This document shows, piece by piece, positions 26,193 to 34,568 of a stretch of DNA of 64,000 nt (positions within the stretch are counted from its first letter, which is position 1; each line of letters begins with the position of its first letter). The notes beneath the pieces are model-generated. The model was not told the origin of the DNA. It did no database searches and saw only the letters and a program-made list of their open reading frames with translations. Source of the stretch: SYFT01 sp964471115 (GTDB lineage Bacteria > Acidobacteriota > Vicinamibacteria > Vicinamibacterales > SCN-69-37); contig CAYYFE010000006.1 in NCBI GenBank assembly GCA_964471115.1, positions 62,001 to 126,000 of the forward strand, read 5' to 3'. A program made the position numbers and the translations under genes.

Positions 26193-27454
26193 ACCGTCGC
26201 GACTTTCTTGGCATCGCCGCCGGCGCCGGCGCGCTGGCCCTCACGCCGGAATGGCTGCGCGCCGTCCAACCGGCCGGCCGTTCACTGCTCGAGCGGGCGA
26301 TTCCCTCCTCCGGCGAGCGGTTGCCGGTGATCGGCCTGTCATTCTCCAACCACCCGTCATGCGCGGATCACGCGGCGCTGAGGGAGGTGCTGCGGACCAT
26401 GGTCGACAACGGCGGCCGGGTGTTCGACGCGATGCACGGCAACGCGGCGGCCGAACAGTTCCACGCACGCGTGGCCACCGAACTCGGCGTGCAGCACAAG
26501 GTGTTCTGGTCGACGCGGGGACTCCCCGGCGGCCCGCTGCCCTCGGGCGACGCGCCGGTGAAGGCGCACATCGACACGTGGCTGGCGAGAATCACGGCGC
26601 CCAGACTCGACCTGGTGATGCTGCCGCCGCAGAACCCGGCGTGGCTCGCCGCGCTGAAGGCGGAGAAACAGGCGGGGCGCGTCCGCTACATCGGCGTGCA
26701 GGTGATCGTCGACAACCGCTTCCCCGAGCTCGAGTCGGTGATGCGCAACGAGCCCATCGACTTCATCGGCGTCAACTACGACATCGGCAGCCGTGGCGCC
26801 GAGGAGAAGATCCTGCCGCTCGCGCTGGAGCGCAAGATCGCCGTGATGGCATTTTTCCCGTTCAGCAACAATGGCGGCGTGAGCTGCGGCAGCGGCGCCA
26901 ACCTGTTTGCGCGCGTCGGGACGCGCCCCCTTCCGGAGTGGGCCGCCGAGTTCGACGCAAAGACGTGGGCGCAGTTCTTCCTCAAGTACGTCATCAGCCA
27001 CCCGGCCATCACCGTGGCGCGGGTCGGGACGACCAAGCCGGCCCACATGCTCGACAACATCGGCGGCGGCATCGGCCGGTTGCCGGACCAGGCGACACGG
27101 GCGCGCATGGCGGCGCTCATCGACGCGTTGCCGCCGGTCACCATCAAGGGCGTGGCGCCGACACAGTCGGCCCACGGCCCGGCGGGGTCGCTGCTGCTGG
27201 CGCCGGCCATCCTCGATCGCTACGTCGGCGAGTACAGGACCGCGAGCGGCGGTGTCCTCACCTTCCGTCGCTACGGCACGATGCTGGTGGCGAAAGTGGG
27301 GCCCAATCCGGACACGGTGATCTACGGACGCACGGAAACCCGCTTTCAATTCGGCCCGAACCTGATCGACTTTCAGCTCGACAGCAGCGGCCAGGCGAGT
27401 GGACTCATCTATGAGCAGGGCGGCCGGCAGATCACGGCCACGCGCGTCCGCTGA
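26189..27454 (+). CDS. Tat-exported aldo/keto-reductase-fold protein (copy 2)
   Basis: A 421-residue paralogue of the preceding protein with the same layout: Tat signal (MNRRDFLGIAAGAGALALTP), AKR barrel (about 35-315: APRLDLVMLPPQNPAWLAAL, GRVRYIGVQVIVDNRF, KIAVMAFFPFSNNGG, QFFLKYVISHPAITVARVGT) and C-terminal beta domain (LDRYVGEYRTASGGVLTF). Catalytic positions are again changed (FDAMHGNAAAEQ, FWSTRGL, LPPQ). It starts at ATG 26189 inside the stop of copy 1, so the two are coupled and may pair. Likely periplasmic; ligand unknown. Confidence 0.85.
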   Translation: MNRRDFLGIAAGAGALALTPEWLRAVQPAGRSLLERAIPSSGERLPVIGLSFSNHPSCADHAALREVLRTMVDNGGRVFDAMHGNAAAEQFHARVATELGVQHKVFWSTRGLPGGPLPSGDAPVKAHIDTWLARITAPRLDLVMLPPQNPAWLAALKAEKQAGRVRYIGVQVIVDNRFPELESVMRNEPIDFIGVNYDIGSRGAEEKILPLALERKIAVMAFFPFSNNGGVSCGSGANLFARVGTRPLPEWAAEFDAKTWAQFFLKYVISHPAITVARVGTTKPAHMLDNIGGGIGRLPDQATRARMAALIDALPPVTIKGVAPTQSAHGPAGSLLLAPAILDRYVGEYRTASGGVLTFRRYGTMLVAKVGPNPDTVIYGRTETRFQFGPNLIDFQLDSSGQASGLIYEQGGRQITATRVR

Positions 27455-27468
27455 GGAAAGGACCTCAC

Positions 27469-28110
27469 ATGATCAGCGCCCTCCTCTTCGCTCTCGCCGC
27501 CGGGGCTCCTGCCGCGCCTCCACAGGCGCCAGTGCAGGTGCCCAGGCCGGTGCTCGAGCGGTATACGGGTGAGTACGACCAGAATGGGGAGACCATCCGG
27601 ATCGTGCTGCGCGACGACACGTTGTACCGGGAGACGGCGGGACAGCGGGCGGCCCTGGTGCCCATCTCCGCGACCCTGTTTCACCTGGGGCCGGTCTTCA
27701 CGGCGGAGTTCGTGACCGACCAGGCCGGTGCCACGACGCTCATCCTGAGCGACGGCGTCGACATCGAATACCGACTCCCCCGCAAAGGCACCCGCACCGC
27801 GCCCCCGCCGCCCCTGCCGGCCGCCGCCGTGCAGGTGCCACGGTCGGTGCTCGAGCGGTACGTCGGCACGTACGAGTTCCTCCCGGGGCAGATGGGCCGG
27901 ACCGACCTCAGGGTCAGGGTCCGCCTCAAGGGCAACACGTTGATCCGGGAGATGGGACACGAGGCCGTCCTCACGCCGATCTCCGAGACCCAGTTCAGAG
28001 TGGGCCACACGCGACTGCTGGTGGAGTTCGTGGTCGACGACGCGGGCGTCACCCAGGTCATGGGCTCCGGCTTCCAGCAGATGCTCGCCCGCCTCACGCC
28101 GAAGCGCTGA
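27469..28110 (+). CDS. Exported protein with two DUF3471-like beta domains
   Basis: A 213-residue protein with a short signal peptide (MISALLFALAAGAPAAPP) and two tandem copies of the same beta domain that ends the two upstream AKR-fold proteins: VLERYTGEYDQNGETIRIVL (about 22-100) and VLERYVGTYEFLPGQMGRTD (about 122-205), joined by a Pro/Ala linker. These domains are found attached to serine hydrolases and other exported enzymes. Here they stand alone. Operon member, 14 bases after copy 2. Confidence 0.78.
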   Translation: MISALLFALAAGAPAAPPQAPVQVPRPVLERYTGEYDQNGETIRIVLRDDTLYRETAGQRAALVPISATLFHLGPVFTAEFVTDQAGATTLILSDGVDIEYRLPRKGTRTAPPPPLPAAAVQVPRSVLERYVGTYEFLPGQMGRTDLRVRVRLKGNTLIREMGHEAVLTPISETQFRVGHTRLLVEFVVDDAGVTQVMGSGFQQMLARLTPKR

Positions 28111-28128
28111 GGGTCAGGCTCCCGCGCG

Positions 28129-29379
28129 ATGCGACTGCGCCCCACCGTCCTCCTCGTCGTCACGGCCATCGGCGCGGTCGCCGCCGCCTCCGGCGTGCGG
28201 GCGCAGACAGCAACGGCCGCATCCGGCACCGACTGGCCGCAGTGGCGCGGGCCGACCCGTGATGGCATGACGCCCTCCGCCCTGCCGGCTGAGTGGCCCG
28301 TGGCGCTGAAGAAACGCTGGGCCGTCCAGGTCGGCGCCGGGCATTCGGCGCCGGTGGTGTCGGGTGACCGCGTCGTCGTCATCGCGCGTGAGAGCGATGA
28401 GGAAATCGTTCGCGCCCTCGATCTGGCGACAGGGCACGAGCACTGGCGCGCGGCGTATCCCGCGCCATACACCGTCAATTCGGCGGCGTCGCTGCACGGT
28501 CCGGGCCCGAAGTCGACGCCGGCGATCGCCAACGGCCGCGTGTTCACCCTCGGTGTGAGAGGCATCCTCTCGGCGTTCGATCTTGCGAGCGGACGGCTGC
28601 TCTGGCGCATCCCGGCGCCCGGCGTGTTGCCCGAGTACGGAACGGCCACCTCCCCCCTGGTGGACGGCGACACCGTCATCGCCCACGTCGGCGGCTATCA
28701 CGCCGGCGCGCTCACGTCATTCGACGCGGCGACCGGGACCCCGCGCTGGCAGTGGACCGGCGACGGCCCTGCGTACGGCTCACCGATCATCACGACGTTT
28801 GGCGGCGTCCGCCAGGTAATCGCCCAGACGCAGCAGTTCGTGGTGGGACTGGATTCATCCACGGGCGCGTTGTTGTGGCAGATTCCGTTCACGACAGACT
28901 TCGACCAGAACGCATTCACGCCGGTGGTCCATCAGGACCTGCTGATCGTCTCCGGCATCGACTGGCCCCTCACCGCCCTTCGCCCCACTTCCACCGGCGG
29001 CACCTGGGTCGTCGAGACGGCCTGGTCCAATCCGCCGGCCTCGATGTTCATGAGTTCGCCGGTGGTCATCGGCGGGACGATCTACGGGCTGACGACGCGG
29101 AACAAGGGACAGTTCGCGGCCATCGACGCGCGCAGCGGCCAGACACGCTGGACCACCCAGGGCCGCGAGGGCGAGAACGCGTCGATGCTGGGCAGCCCGT
29201 CGTGGCTGATGGCCTCGACCACGGACGGCGCGTTCGTCGTCGCGCGCGCGAATCCTCTGAAGTACGAGGAGGTCCGTCGTTATCAGATTGCCGATTCCGC
29301 GCTCTGGGCGCATCCGGCCATCAGCGGCCGCCGGCTCCTGGTCAAGGACGTCGACACGCTGATCTGCTGGGAGTTCTGA
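28129..29379 (+). CDS. Exported PQQ-like beta-propeller (BamB-like) protein
   Basis: A 416-residue protein with a signal peptide (MRLRPTVLLVVTAIGAVAAA, cleavage near VRAQ). It opens with DWPQWRGPTRDGM, the hallmark of Acidobacteria/Planctomycetes PQQ-propeller proteins, followed by repeated blades (ALDLATGHEHWRAAYP, FDLASGRLLWRIPAPG, FDAATGTPRWQWTGDG, LDSSTGALLWQIPF, IDARSGQTRWTTQG). No dehydrogenase catalytic residues are seen, so it is a scaffold or binding protein in the periplasm rather than a quinoprotein dehydrogenase. Last gene of the AKR-fold operon, 18 bases after the preceding stop. Confidence 0.88.
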   Translation: MRLRPTVLLVVTAIGAVAAASGVRAQTATAASGTDWPQWRGPTRDGMTPSALPAEWPVALKKRWAVQVGAGHSAPVVSGDRVVVIARESDEEIVRALDLATGHEHWRAAYPAPYTVNSAASLHGPGPKSTPAIANGRVFTLGVRGILSAFDLASGRLLWRIPAPGVLPEYGTATSPLVDGDTVIAHVGGYHAGALTSFDAATGTPRWQWTGDGPAYGSPIITTFGGVRQVIAQTQQFVVGLDSSTGALLWQIPFTTDFDQNAFTPVVHQDLLIVSGIDWPLTALRPTSTGGTWVVETAWSNPPASMFMSSPVVIGGTIYGLTTRNKGQFAAIDARSGQTRWTTQGREGENASMLGSPSWLMASTTDGAFVVARANPLKYEEVRRYQIADSALWAHPAISGRRLLVKDVDTLICWEF

Positions 29380-29398
29380 CCCGCGGCTCACCCCTCCG

Positions 29399-32065
29399 TC
29401 AGTCGCGGCGCAGCGCCTGCATCGGATCCACGACGGCCGCGCGTCGCGCGGGGATCCACGCCGCCAGCGCGCAGGCGACCACAATCAGCCCGACGCTGGC
29501 GAGATACGCGACCGGGTCGGCGACCTGGACGATGCCGGCGATCAGCGCGCCGGCCTCGGTCGCCAGCACGAGGCTCGCCAACGCGGCCGCCAGGCCCGCT
29601 CCACCCACCAGCCCCAGCGCCACCGGCCAGCCGGTTTGCCCCACCATCAACCCCGTGACGTTCCGGGTGGAGGCCCCCAGGGCGATTCGCACCGCGACCT
29701 CACGCGTGCGCTGCTCCACCAAGTACGACAACACACTGAAGAGCCCCGACACGGTGAGCAGCAAGGCGAGTCCACCCAGGACGACCGACACCGAGAAGGC
29801 CACGTTCAGGAAGAAGGTCTCGAGCCGCGCGACCGTCCTCATGGTGAGGATCTGTCCCATGTTCGGATCGACTTGCGTCAGTGTCTCGAGCAGCGACTGC
29901 CGCGCCTGGTCGACCTCGCCCCTGACGCGCGCCACCAGGAACGTGTCGGGCTGCCCGTGCGGCGGTGGCAGGAAGACGCCGGCCTCTTTCACGTCGGTGA
30001 CGCGGAACCCGGCCACGTCCTTCGCGATCCCGACCACGCGGACGGTGCGGGGCGTCAGGGCCGGCTGACCGTCACCCGCGCCGGGGTTGATCGTGAGAAA
30101 CGCCGACCGCTGTTCCGCGACGGCATCGGGTTCGATTGTGAACGTCTGTCCGACGCCGTCCCGCCCGGGCCACAACGCCTGCGCCGTCGACTCGGACACG
30201 ATCGCCACCGCCGACTCTTCACGCTCCGACGCCGTGAACGCCCGCCCCCGCACGATTGGCACACCAAGCACATCGAAGTACTGCGCGGACACGTGCCGAT
30301 ACGACACCGGCACTTTCCCCGCGCCGGCATCGCCGAGGGCGCGCGGCGGCATGGCCAGCAGCGGCGGCTGCATCGCGGCGAACCCGGACACCGCCGGATC
30401 ACGTTCAATCGCCCGCAACACCGCGTCACGGGTATGGTCATTGGTGACGTCGATCAGCAGCGTATCCGCCGTGCGAAAGCCGGGATCAAACTGCGACGAC
30501 GCCAGGGCGCTGCGCAGGAAGATGGCGGAACAGATCAGCAGCAGCGCCGACGCGAAGACCTGCAGGCCAATCAGCAGATTGCGCGCCCGTCCCGGTCGCG
30601 CATCGCGCACCACTTCGCCGCGGAGGGTGCGCACCGGTTCGATGCGCGTCGCTTGCAGCGCAGGCACGAGGGCGAACAACGCGGTCGCCACCACAGCCCC
30701 GACCACCAGAAACACGACCACACGCCAGTCGGCTGCGGGCACACTCAGGTTGACATTCCCGAGGTCGCGCGGCACGGTGCGCAGGGCCCACGCCACCATG
30801 CCCGTGAGGGCGAGGCGCGAGACCACATACCCTCCGGCCGCCGCGGCAAGCGCCAGCACCATGCTCTCGGTCAGCAGCTGCCGCACGATGCGGCGACGCG
30901 AGGCGCCAATCGACAGGCGGATCCCGAGTTCGCGCTGCCGCGCGACGCCGCGGGCCAGCAGCAGGTTCGCCACGTTGGCGCAGCCAATCAGCAGAATCAG
31001 CCCGAACGCGACGAACAACGGCGCTGACACGGCGAGCGCTTCCAACTGCTCGGGCATCGTGCCCTGGTGCGGTAACAGGGTCACACGGACGGGCGGGCCG
31101 GACGCCGCGGACGTGTGCGCGTGCCACGCCGCCAGTTGCGCCTCGGCCTGCTCCCTCGTGACGCCTGGCGCCACGCGCCCGACGACGGTGACGCCCACGC
31201 GCTCCTCGGCGCCGCGCGCCGCCGGTTCGAAATCGGCGACCCGCGCCAGCGGCGCCCAGAGGTCCGGCGCGCTGACCTCGAGTCCCCGGAACCCTTCCGG
31301 CATGATGCCGACAATCGTGTACGGCTCGCCCCCGACGAGGACCGTCCGGCCAAGGGCCGCCGGTTCACGATTGAAGTGGCGCTGCCATCCCTGGTCGCTC
31401 AAGACCACCACACGATTCCCGCCACCGCGCTCATCGTCGGCCCCGGTGAAGCCGCGGCCGACGCGGGGGTGGACGTCGACCACATGGAAGAAGTCCGCGG
31501 ATACGAGACTGACGGCCATGATTCGTCCGTCGATCCGGAGGTCGATCCCGGTCACCGTCGCATAGGCCCCGGCAAACACCGTGGTCTCCGCGCGCAGGGC
31601 CTCGACGTATCGGCGCGTGAACGCCGCAGGCGCCCCGGGGGCCTGACCGGTTCGTGCCACGGCATACATGTCGGTCACGCGCGGCACACGGTCGGCGCTC
31701 CACAGGAGGGCGTTGAGGCCCGTGAAGACGACCGCCACGGCGCCCAGACCCAGCGCCACCGTGCCGACCACCGTCAGGGCCGGCAGCGGCGCCCGTCTGA
31801 ACGTGCGGAAGGCGTACCGCAGGTCGGCCAGGGTGCCGTCGATGAACGCCGTCCCGCGTTCGTCGCGGCAGGCATCGGCCGCCACGGTCGCAGAGCCGAA
31901 GTTGGCGCGCGCCTTCGCCCAGGCGTCCTTGGGTGACAGCCCTTGAGTAATCAGATGCGAGGCCTCACGCTCGATGTGAAAGGACAGTTCCTCCGCCAGA
32001 TCCCGTTCGGTGCGGCGAGGTCTGACGAGGGCCCGGAGACGCAGCATCCAGTCGCGAAGATTCAT
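29399..32065 (-). CDS. ADOP-type MacB/FtsX-family permease (second)
   Basis: An 888-residue duplicated permease with the same plan as the 17365 gene: N-terminal soluble helices (LRALVRPRRTERDLAEELSF, ITQGLSPKDAWAKARANFGS), MacB-type periplasmic domain, FtsX helices with the conserved LLIGCANVANLLLARGVARQ and LGIRLSIGASRRRIVRQLL, second periplasmic domain and last three helices (VAVRIALGASTRNVTGLMVG). It ends VDPMQALRRD. Four bases separate it from the PadR gene. The two ADOP proteins of the window are clearly related but diverged. Presumed partner ATPase not in the window. Confidence 0.93.
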   Translation of the reverse strand: MNLRDWMLRLRALVRPRRTERDLAEELSFHIEREASHLITQGLSPKDAWAKARANFGSATVAADACRDERGTAFIDGTLADLRYAFRTFRRAPLPALTVVGTVALGLGAVAVVFTGLNALLWSADRVPRVTDMYAVARTGQAPGAPAAFTRRYVEALRAETTVFAGAYATVTGIDLRIDGRIMAVSLVSADFFHVVDVHPRVGRGFTGADDERGGGNRVVVLSDQGWQRHFNREPAALGRTVLVGGEPYTIVGIMPEGFRGLEVSAPDLWAPLARVADFEPAARGAEERVGVTVVGRVAPGVTREQAEAQLAAWHAHTSAASGPPVRVTLLPHQGTMPEQLEALAVSAPLFVAFGLILLIGCANVANLLLARGVARQRELGIRLSIGASRRRIVRQLLTESMVLALAAAAGGYVVSRLALTGMVAWALRTVPRDLGNVNLSVPAADWRVVVFLVVGAVVATALFALVPALQATRIEPVRTLRGEVVRDARPGRARNLLIGLQVFASALLLICSAIFLRSALASSQFDPGFRTADTLLIDVTNDHTRDAVLRAIERDPAVSGFAAMQPPLLAMPPRALGDAGAGKVPVSYRHVSAQYFDVLGVPIVRGRAFTASEREESAVAIVSESTAQALWPGRDGVGQTFTIEPDAVAEQRSAFLTINPGAGDGQPALTPRTVRVVGIAKDVAGFRVTDVKEAGVFLPPPHGQPDTFLVARVRGEVDQARQSLLETLTQVDPNMGQILTMRTVARLETFFLNVAFSVSVVLGGLALLLTVSGLFSVLSYLVEQRTREVAVRIALGASTRNVTGLMVGQTGWPVALGLVGGAGLAAALASLVLATEAGALIAGIVQVADPVAYLASVGLIVVACALAAWIPARRAAVVDPMQALRRD

Positions 32066-32069
32066 GGCG

Positions 32070-32402
32070 TCAGGCCAGCGTCAATACACGCCCGATGGCG
32101 TGCTGCATCCGATCCCATTCGCGGGTTTCAATCGCCAGTTGCTTGCGCCCTGACGCCGTGAGGCGGTAATACTTCGCCCGCCGCCCCAACTCCGAGACTT
32201 TCCATTCGGCCTCCACCCAGCCCTGATGCTCCAGGCGATGCAGGGCGGGATAGAGCGACCCCTGGTTGATCTGGAGCACGTCTTCGGACACCTGCTGGAT
32301 GCGCGCCGAGATGGCCCAGCCGTGCAGCGGGTCGTTCTGCAGGGCGCGCAGGATGAGCAGATGCAGGGTGCCGGGCAGCAGGTCTGGGACGCGTGGGGCC
32401 AT
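32070..32402 (-). CDS. PadR family transcriptional regulator (second)
   Basis: A 110-residue PadR repressor from ATG 32402: PGTLHLLILRALQNDPLHGW, AISARIQQVSEDVLQINQGS, LYPALHRLEHQGWVEAEWKV, KYYRLTASGRKQL and a short C-terminal helix. A perfect 9-base inverted repeat begins at the last base of the start codon, the expected place for autorepression. Co-transcribed with the downstream ADOP permease. Confidence 0.93.
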   Translation of the reverse strand: MAPRVPDLLPGTLHLLILRALQNDPLHGWAISARIQQVSEDVLQINQGSLYPALHRLEHQGWVEAEWKVSELGRRAKYYRLTASGRKQLAIETREWDRMQHAIGRVLTLA

Positions 32403-32424
32403 TGGTGTCGGTAGACGACACCAA
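32402..32424. promoter_or_regulatory. Perfect inverted repeat at padR start, likely PadR operator
   Basis: TTGGTGTCG-gtaga-CGACACCAA; nine-base arms, five-base spacer, overlapping the first base of the PadR start codon. Between two divergent genes, 46 bases before the GTG of the amidohydrolase-like lipoprotein gene. Confidence 0.72.
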
Positions 32425-32470
32425 CGCGGGAATGGTTCGCTGACGCCTGACACGCGATAATGTCGACCGC

Positions 32471-33400
32471 GTGCCGGTGGCCTTCCGACGTCTCTTCGTC
32501 CTGCTGGTGTCCGCGGCGGTCGCCGCGTGTGGTGGATCTTCCCCGCCGACGGCACCGGCGGCACCGACGGCGCCCACTCCGGCCGCGTGCGCGGGCACGG
32601 CGGGGATCGCCTGCTTCGGCACGTTTAATTACGTCGAGTACGTGCCGGGTGACTATCCCCTGGTCGTGTCGGTGCCACACGGGGGCGCCCTCACACCCGC
32701 CACGATTCCCGACCGGACGGTGGGCGTCACCGCGACCGACACGAACACGATTGAGCTGGGCCGCGCGGTATCGCAGGCGTTCGCCACCCGAACCGGGCGC
32801 GCGCCTCACCTGGTGATCGTGCACCTGAGGCGCACCAAGCTTGACGCCAATCGCGAGGTGGTGGAGGCGGCGCAGGGCAACGCCGACGCCATCCGCGCGT
32901 GGCAGGAATACCACGGGTTCATCGAGCAGGCGATCGCGGCGGTGCGTCAGCGCAGCGGCACCGGGCTGTACGTCGACCTGCACGGTCACGGTCACGCCAA
33001 GGCGCGCCTGGAACTGGGCTACCTGCTGTCGGCCGACACGCTGAATGGGTCGGACGCCCAGTTGAACGCGGCCGGCGCGGCCGCCGCCAGCAGCCTCCGG
33101 CTGATCGCGCTGCAGTCTCCCCTGTCAGCCGCGGCGCTCATTCGCGGCCCCTCGAGCCTGGGCGGCCTGCTCGAAGCCCGCGTCCCCGCGGTCCCGAGCC
33201 CGTCCGACCCGGCCCCCGGCAACGACCCCTACTTCAACGGCGGGTACAGCACGAGCCGGCACACCGCGGCGTTGCCAGGCCTGCAGATCGAGAGCCACTT
33301 TGCCGGCGTGCGCGACACCGCGTCGAGCCGCGCGGCGTTCGCCGATGCGCTCGTCACGGCGGTCGTCACGTTCCTGCAAACCCACACGGGGATCCAGTAG
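32471..33400 (+). CDS. N-formylglutamate amidohydrolase-like lipoprotein
   Basis: A 309-residue protein with a lipoprotein signal (MPVAFRRLFVLLVSAAVAAC, lipid Cys at residue 20) and a Pro/Thr/Ala linker. The core resembles the N-formylglutamate amidohydrolase (FGase) fold: VVSVPHGGALTP, HLRRTKLDANREVVEA and LYVDLHGHGHAKARLELGYL carry the His/Asp/Glu residues expected to bind zinc. FGases release formate from N-formylglutamate in histidine degradation; this exported form probably acts on another N-acyl amino acid or peptide. GATAAT (32456-32461) ends nine bases before the GTG start. Divergent from padR. Confidence 0.78.
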   Translation: MPVAFRRLFVLLVSAAVAACGGSSPPTAPAAPTAPTPAACAGTAGIACFGTFNYVEYVPGDYPLVVSVPHGGALTPATIPDRTVGVTATDTNTIELGRAVSQAFATRTGRAPHLVIVHLRRTKLDANREVVEAAQGNADAIRAWQEYHGFIEQAIAAVRQRSGTGLYVDLHGHGHAKARLELGYLLSADTLNGSDAQLNAAGAAAASSLRLIALQSPLSAAALIRGPSSLGGLLEARVPAVPSPSDPAPGNDPYFNGGYSTSRHTAALPGLQIESHFAGVRDTASSRAAFADALVTAVVTFLQTHTGIQ

Positions 33401-33481
33401 CGCCCGGGCCGTCACGGTTCGGATAACATGGCGCGTCCGGGCCGGCGCGGCACGCGCGGCTCACAGCAATGGGAGATGGCA

Positions 33482-33913
33482 ATGGACCGACGACTGGCGT
33501 GGATGGCAACCGTGGGCGTGGCGGTGGTGGTGAGTGCAGGCGTGATCAGAGCGGCCGAGAAGCCGTCGCCTGAACATGTCGCGGCGATGAAGGTGTTTAA
33601 TTCCTCGAACGGCAAGCTGCGCCCGCTGCTCGCGGCCGAGACGAAGGATTTTGCCGCCATCGGGACCGTGGCCGCCGAGTGGAAGGCGTCGGCCGAGTGG
33701 ATTGCCAAGTTCTGGGGCGCGCGCAACGCCGAGGTCGGGACGAAAGTCTCGGCGGAGGTGAACAAGGCCCTCACCGATCTGGCCGCTGCGGCCAAGGCGA
33801 ACGATGCCGCCGCAGTGACGGCCGCCGGCGCCGTATTGTCGGGCAGCTGCCGCACCTGCCATACGGCACACCGCACCGACCGGCTGCCTGACGGCACCTA
33901 CGAAATCAAGTAA
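33482..33913 (+). CDS. Cytochrome c'-like periplasmic haem protein
   Basis: A 143-residue protein from ATG 33482, chosen because GGGAG lies six bases upstream; ATG 33476 is an alternative. Signal peptide MDRRLAWMATVGVAVVVSAG. The mature part is a four-helix bundle (HVAAMKVFNSSNGKLRPLLA, VNKALTDLAAAAKANDAAAV) with a C-terminal haem site Cys123-x-x-Cys126-His127 (CRTCHTAHR). This is the cytochrome c'/c556 layout. Function is likely electron transfer or small gas binding in the periplasm. Confidence 0.82.
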   Translation: MDRRLAWMATVGVAVVVSAGVIRAAEKPSPEHVAAMKVFNSSNGKLRPLLAAETKDFAAIGTVAAEWKASAEWIAKFWGARNAEVGTKVSAEVNKALTDLAAAAKANDAAAVTAAGAVLSGSCRTCHTAHRTDRLPDGTYEIK

Positions 33914-33929
33914 CGCGCGTCGTCGCGCG
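33914..33929 (+). terminator. Hairpin just after the cytochrome gene
   Basis: CGCGCG-TCGT-CGCGCG directly follows the stop codon. There is no T tract, so it may be a pause or RNA-end element rather than a full intrinsic terminator. Confidence 0.3.
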
Positions 33930-33975
33930 CTCGCCTGGTGCGCGATGCCGTCCCGGTCTACACTGCTCAGTCGAA

Positions 33976-34545
33976 ATGCAGGCGCCTGCGGTCGTCAAAC
34001 CCCACACGCTCCGAGACCTCTGCCCGGTTGACGTCAGCCAGCTCACCCGGCAGGTGGCGCAGCTGTCGGATGCCGTCTGGACGGCGCTCGATGCGGCCAA
34101 AGAAAACAAGTTCGCGGTGCTGGGCCACACCCGGCACATCATCTTCCGGTTCTTCCACCCCGCCGAGGATCCCCGGCGCTTTGTGTCCCACTCCATCTGG
34201 CACGCCTGGCGGGAGTCGCTGATGGCCGTGATGGCGCCGGTCGGGGCCACCTACGGTTACGCCCAGCCGGAATTTCCCAAGGTCATGCTCGCCAGCCTGC
34301 CCCCTGGGGGCGTGATTCACCCGCACACCGATGGTGCGGGCGGCAACCTGCTCACGCACAAGATTCACGTGCCACTCACCACCAATCCCGGCGTCACGTT
34401 CACGATTCGTGACGAAGTGTTCCACCTGGACGTCGGTCGGGCGTACGAGGTGAACAACATCGCGAGACATGGCGGCGCCAACCACGGCACCGAGGCGCGG
34501 GTGCACCTGATCTTCGAGGTGTTCGATCGCGCAGGTCTGGACTGA
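33976..34545 (+). CDS. Aspartyl/asparaginyl beta-hydroxylase-like 2-oxoglutarate oxygenase
   Basis: A 189-residue Fe(II)/2-oxoglutarate dioxygenase of the Asp_Arg_Hydrox type. The ligand motif HxD is His117-Thr-Asp119 (GGVIHPHTDGAGGN); the distal His is in YEVNNIARHGGANHG, and a conserved Arg follows in TEARVHLIFEVF. Members hydroxylate the beta carbon of Asp, Asn or Arg in peptides or free amino acids. It stands alone, with TACACT 11 bases before the ATG. A second family member is encoded at 49577. Confidence 0.88.
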   Translation: MQAPAVVKPHTLRDLCPVDVSQLTRQVAQLSDAVWTALDAAKENKFAVLGHTRHIIFRFFHPAEDPRRFVSHSIWHAWRESLMAVMAPVGATYGYAQPEFPKVMLASLPPGGVIHPHTDGAGGNLLTHKIHVPLTTNPGVTFTIRDEVFHLDVGRAYEVNNIARHGGANHGTEARVHLIFEVFDRAGLD

Positions 34546-34568
34546 CGCGCCTGTTCGTCGTTCACCGA

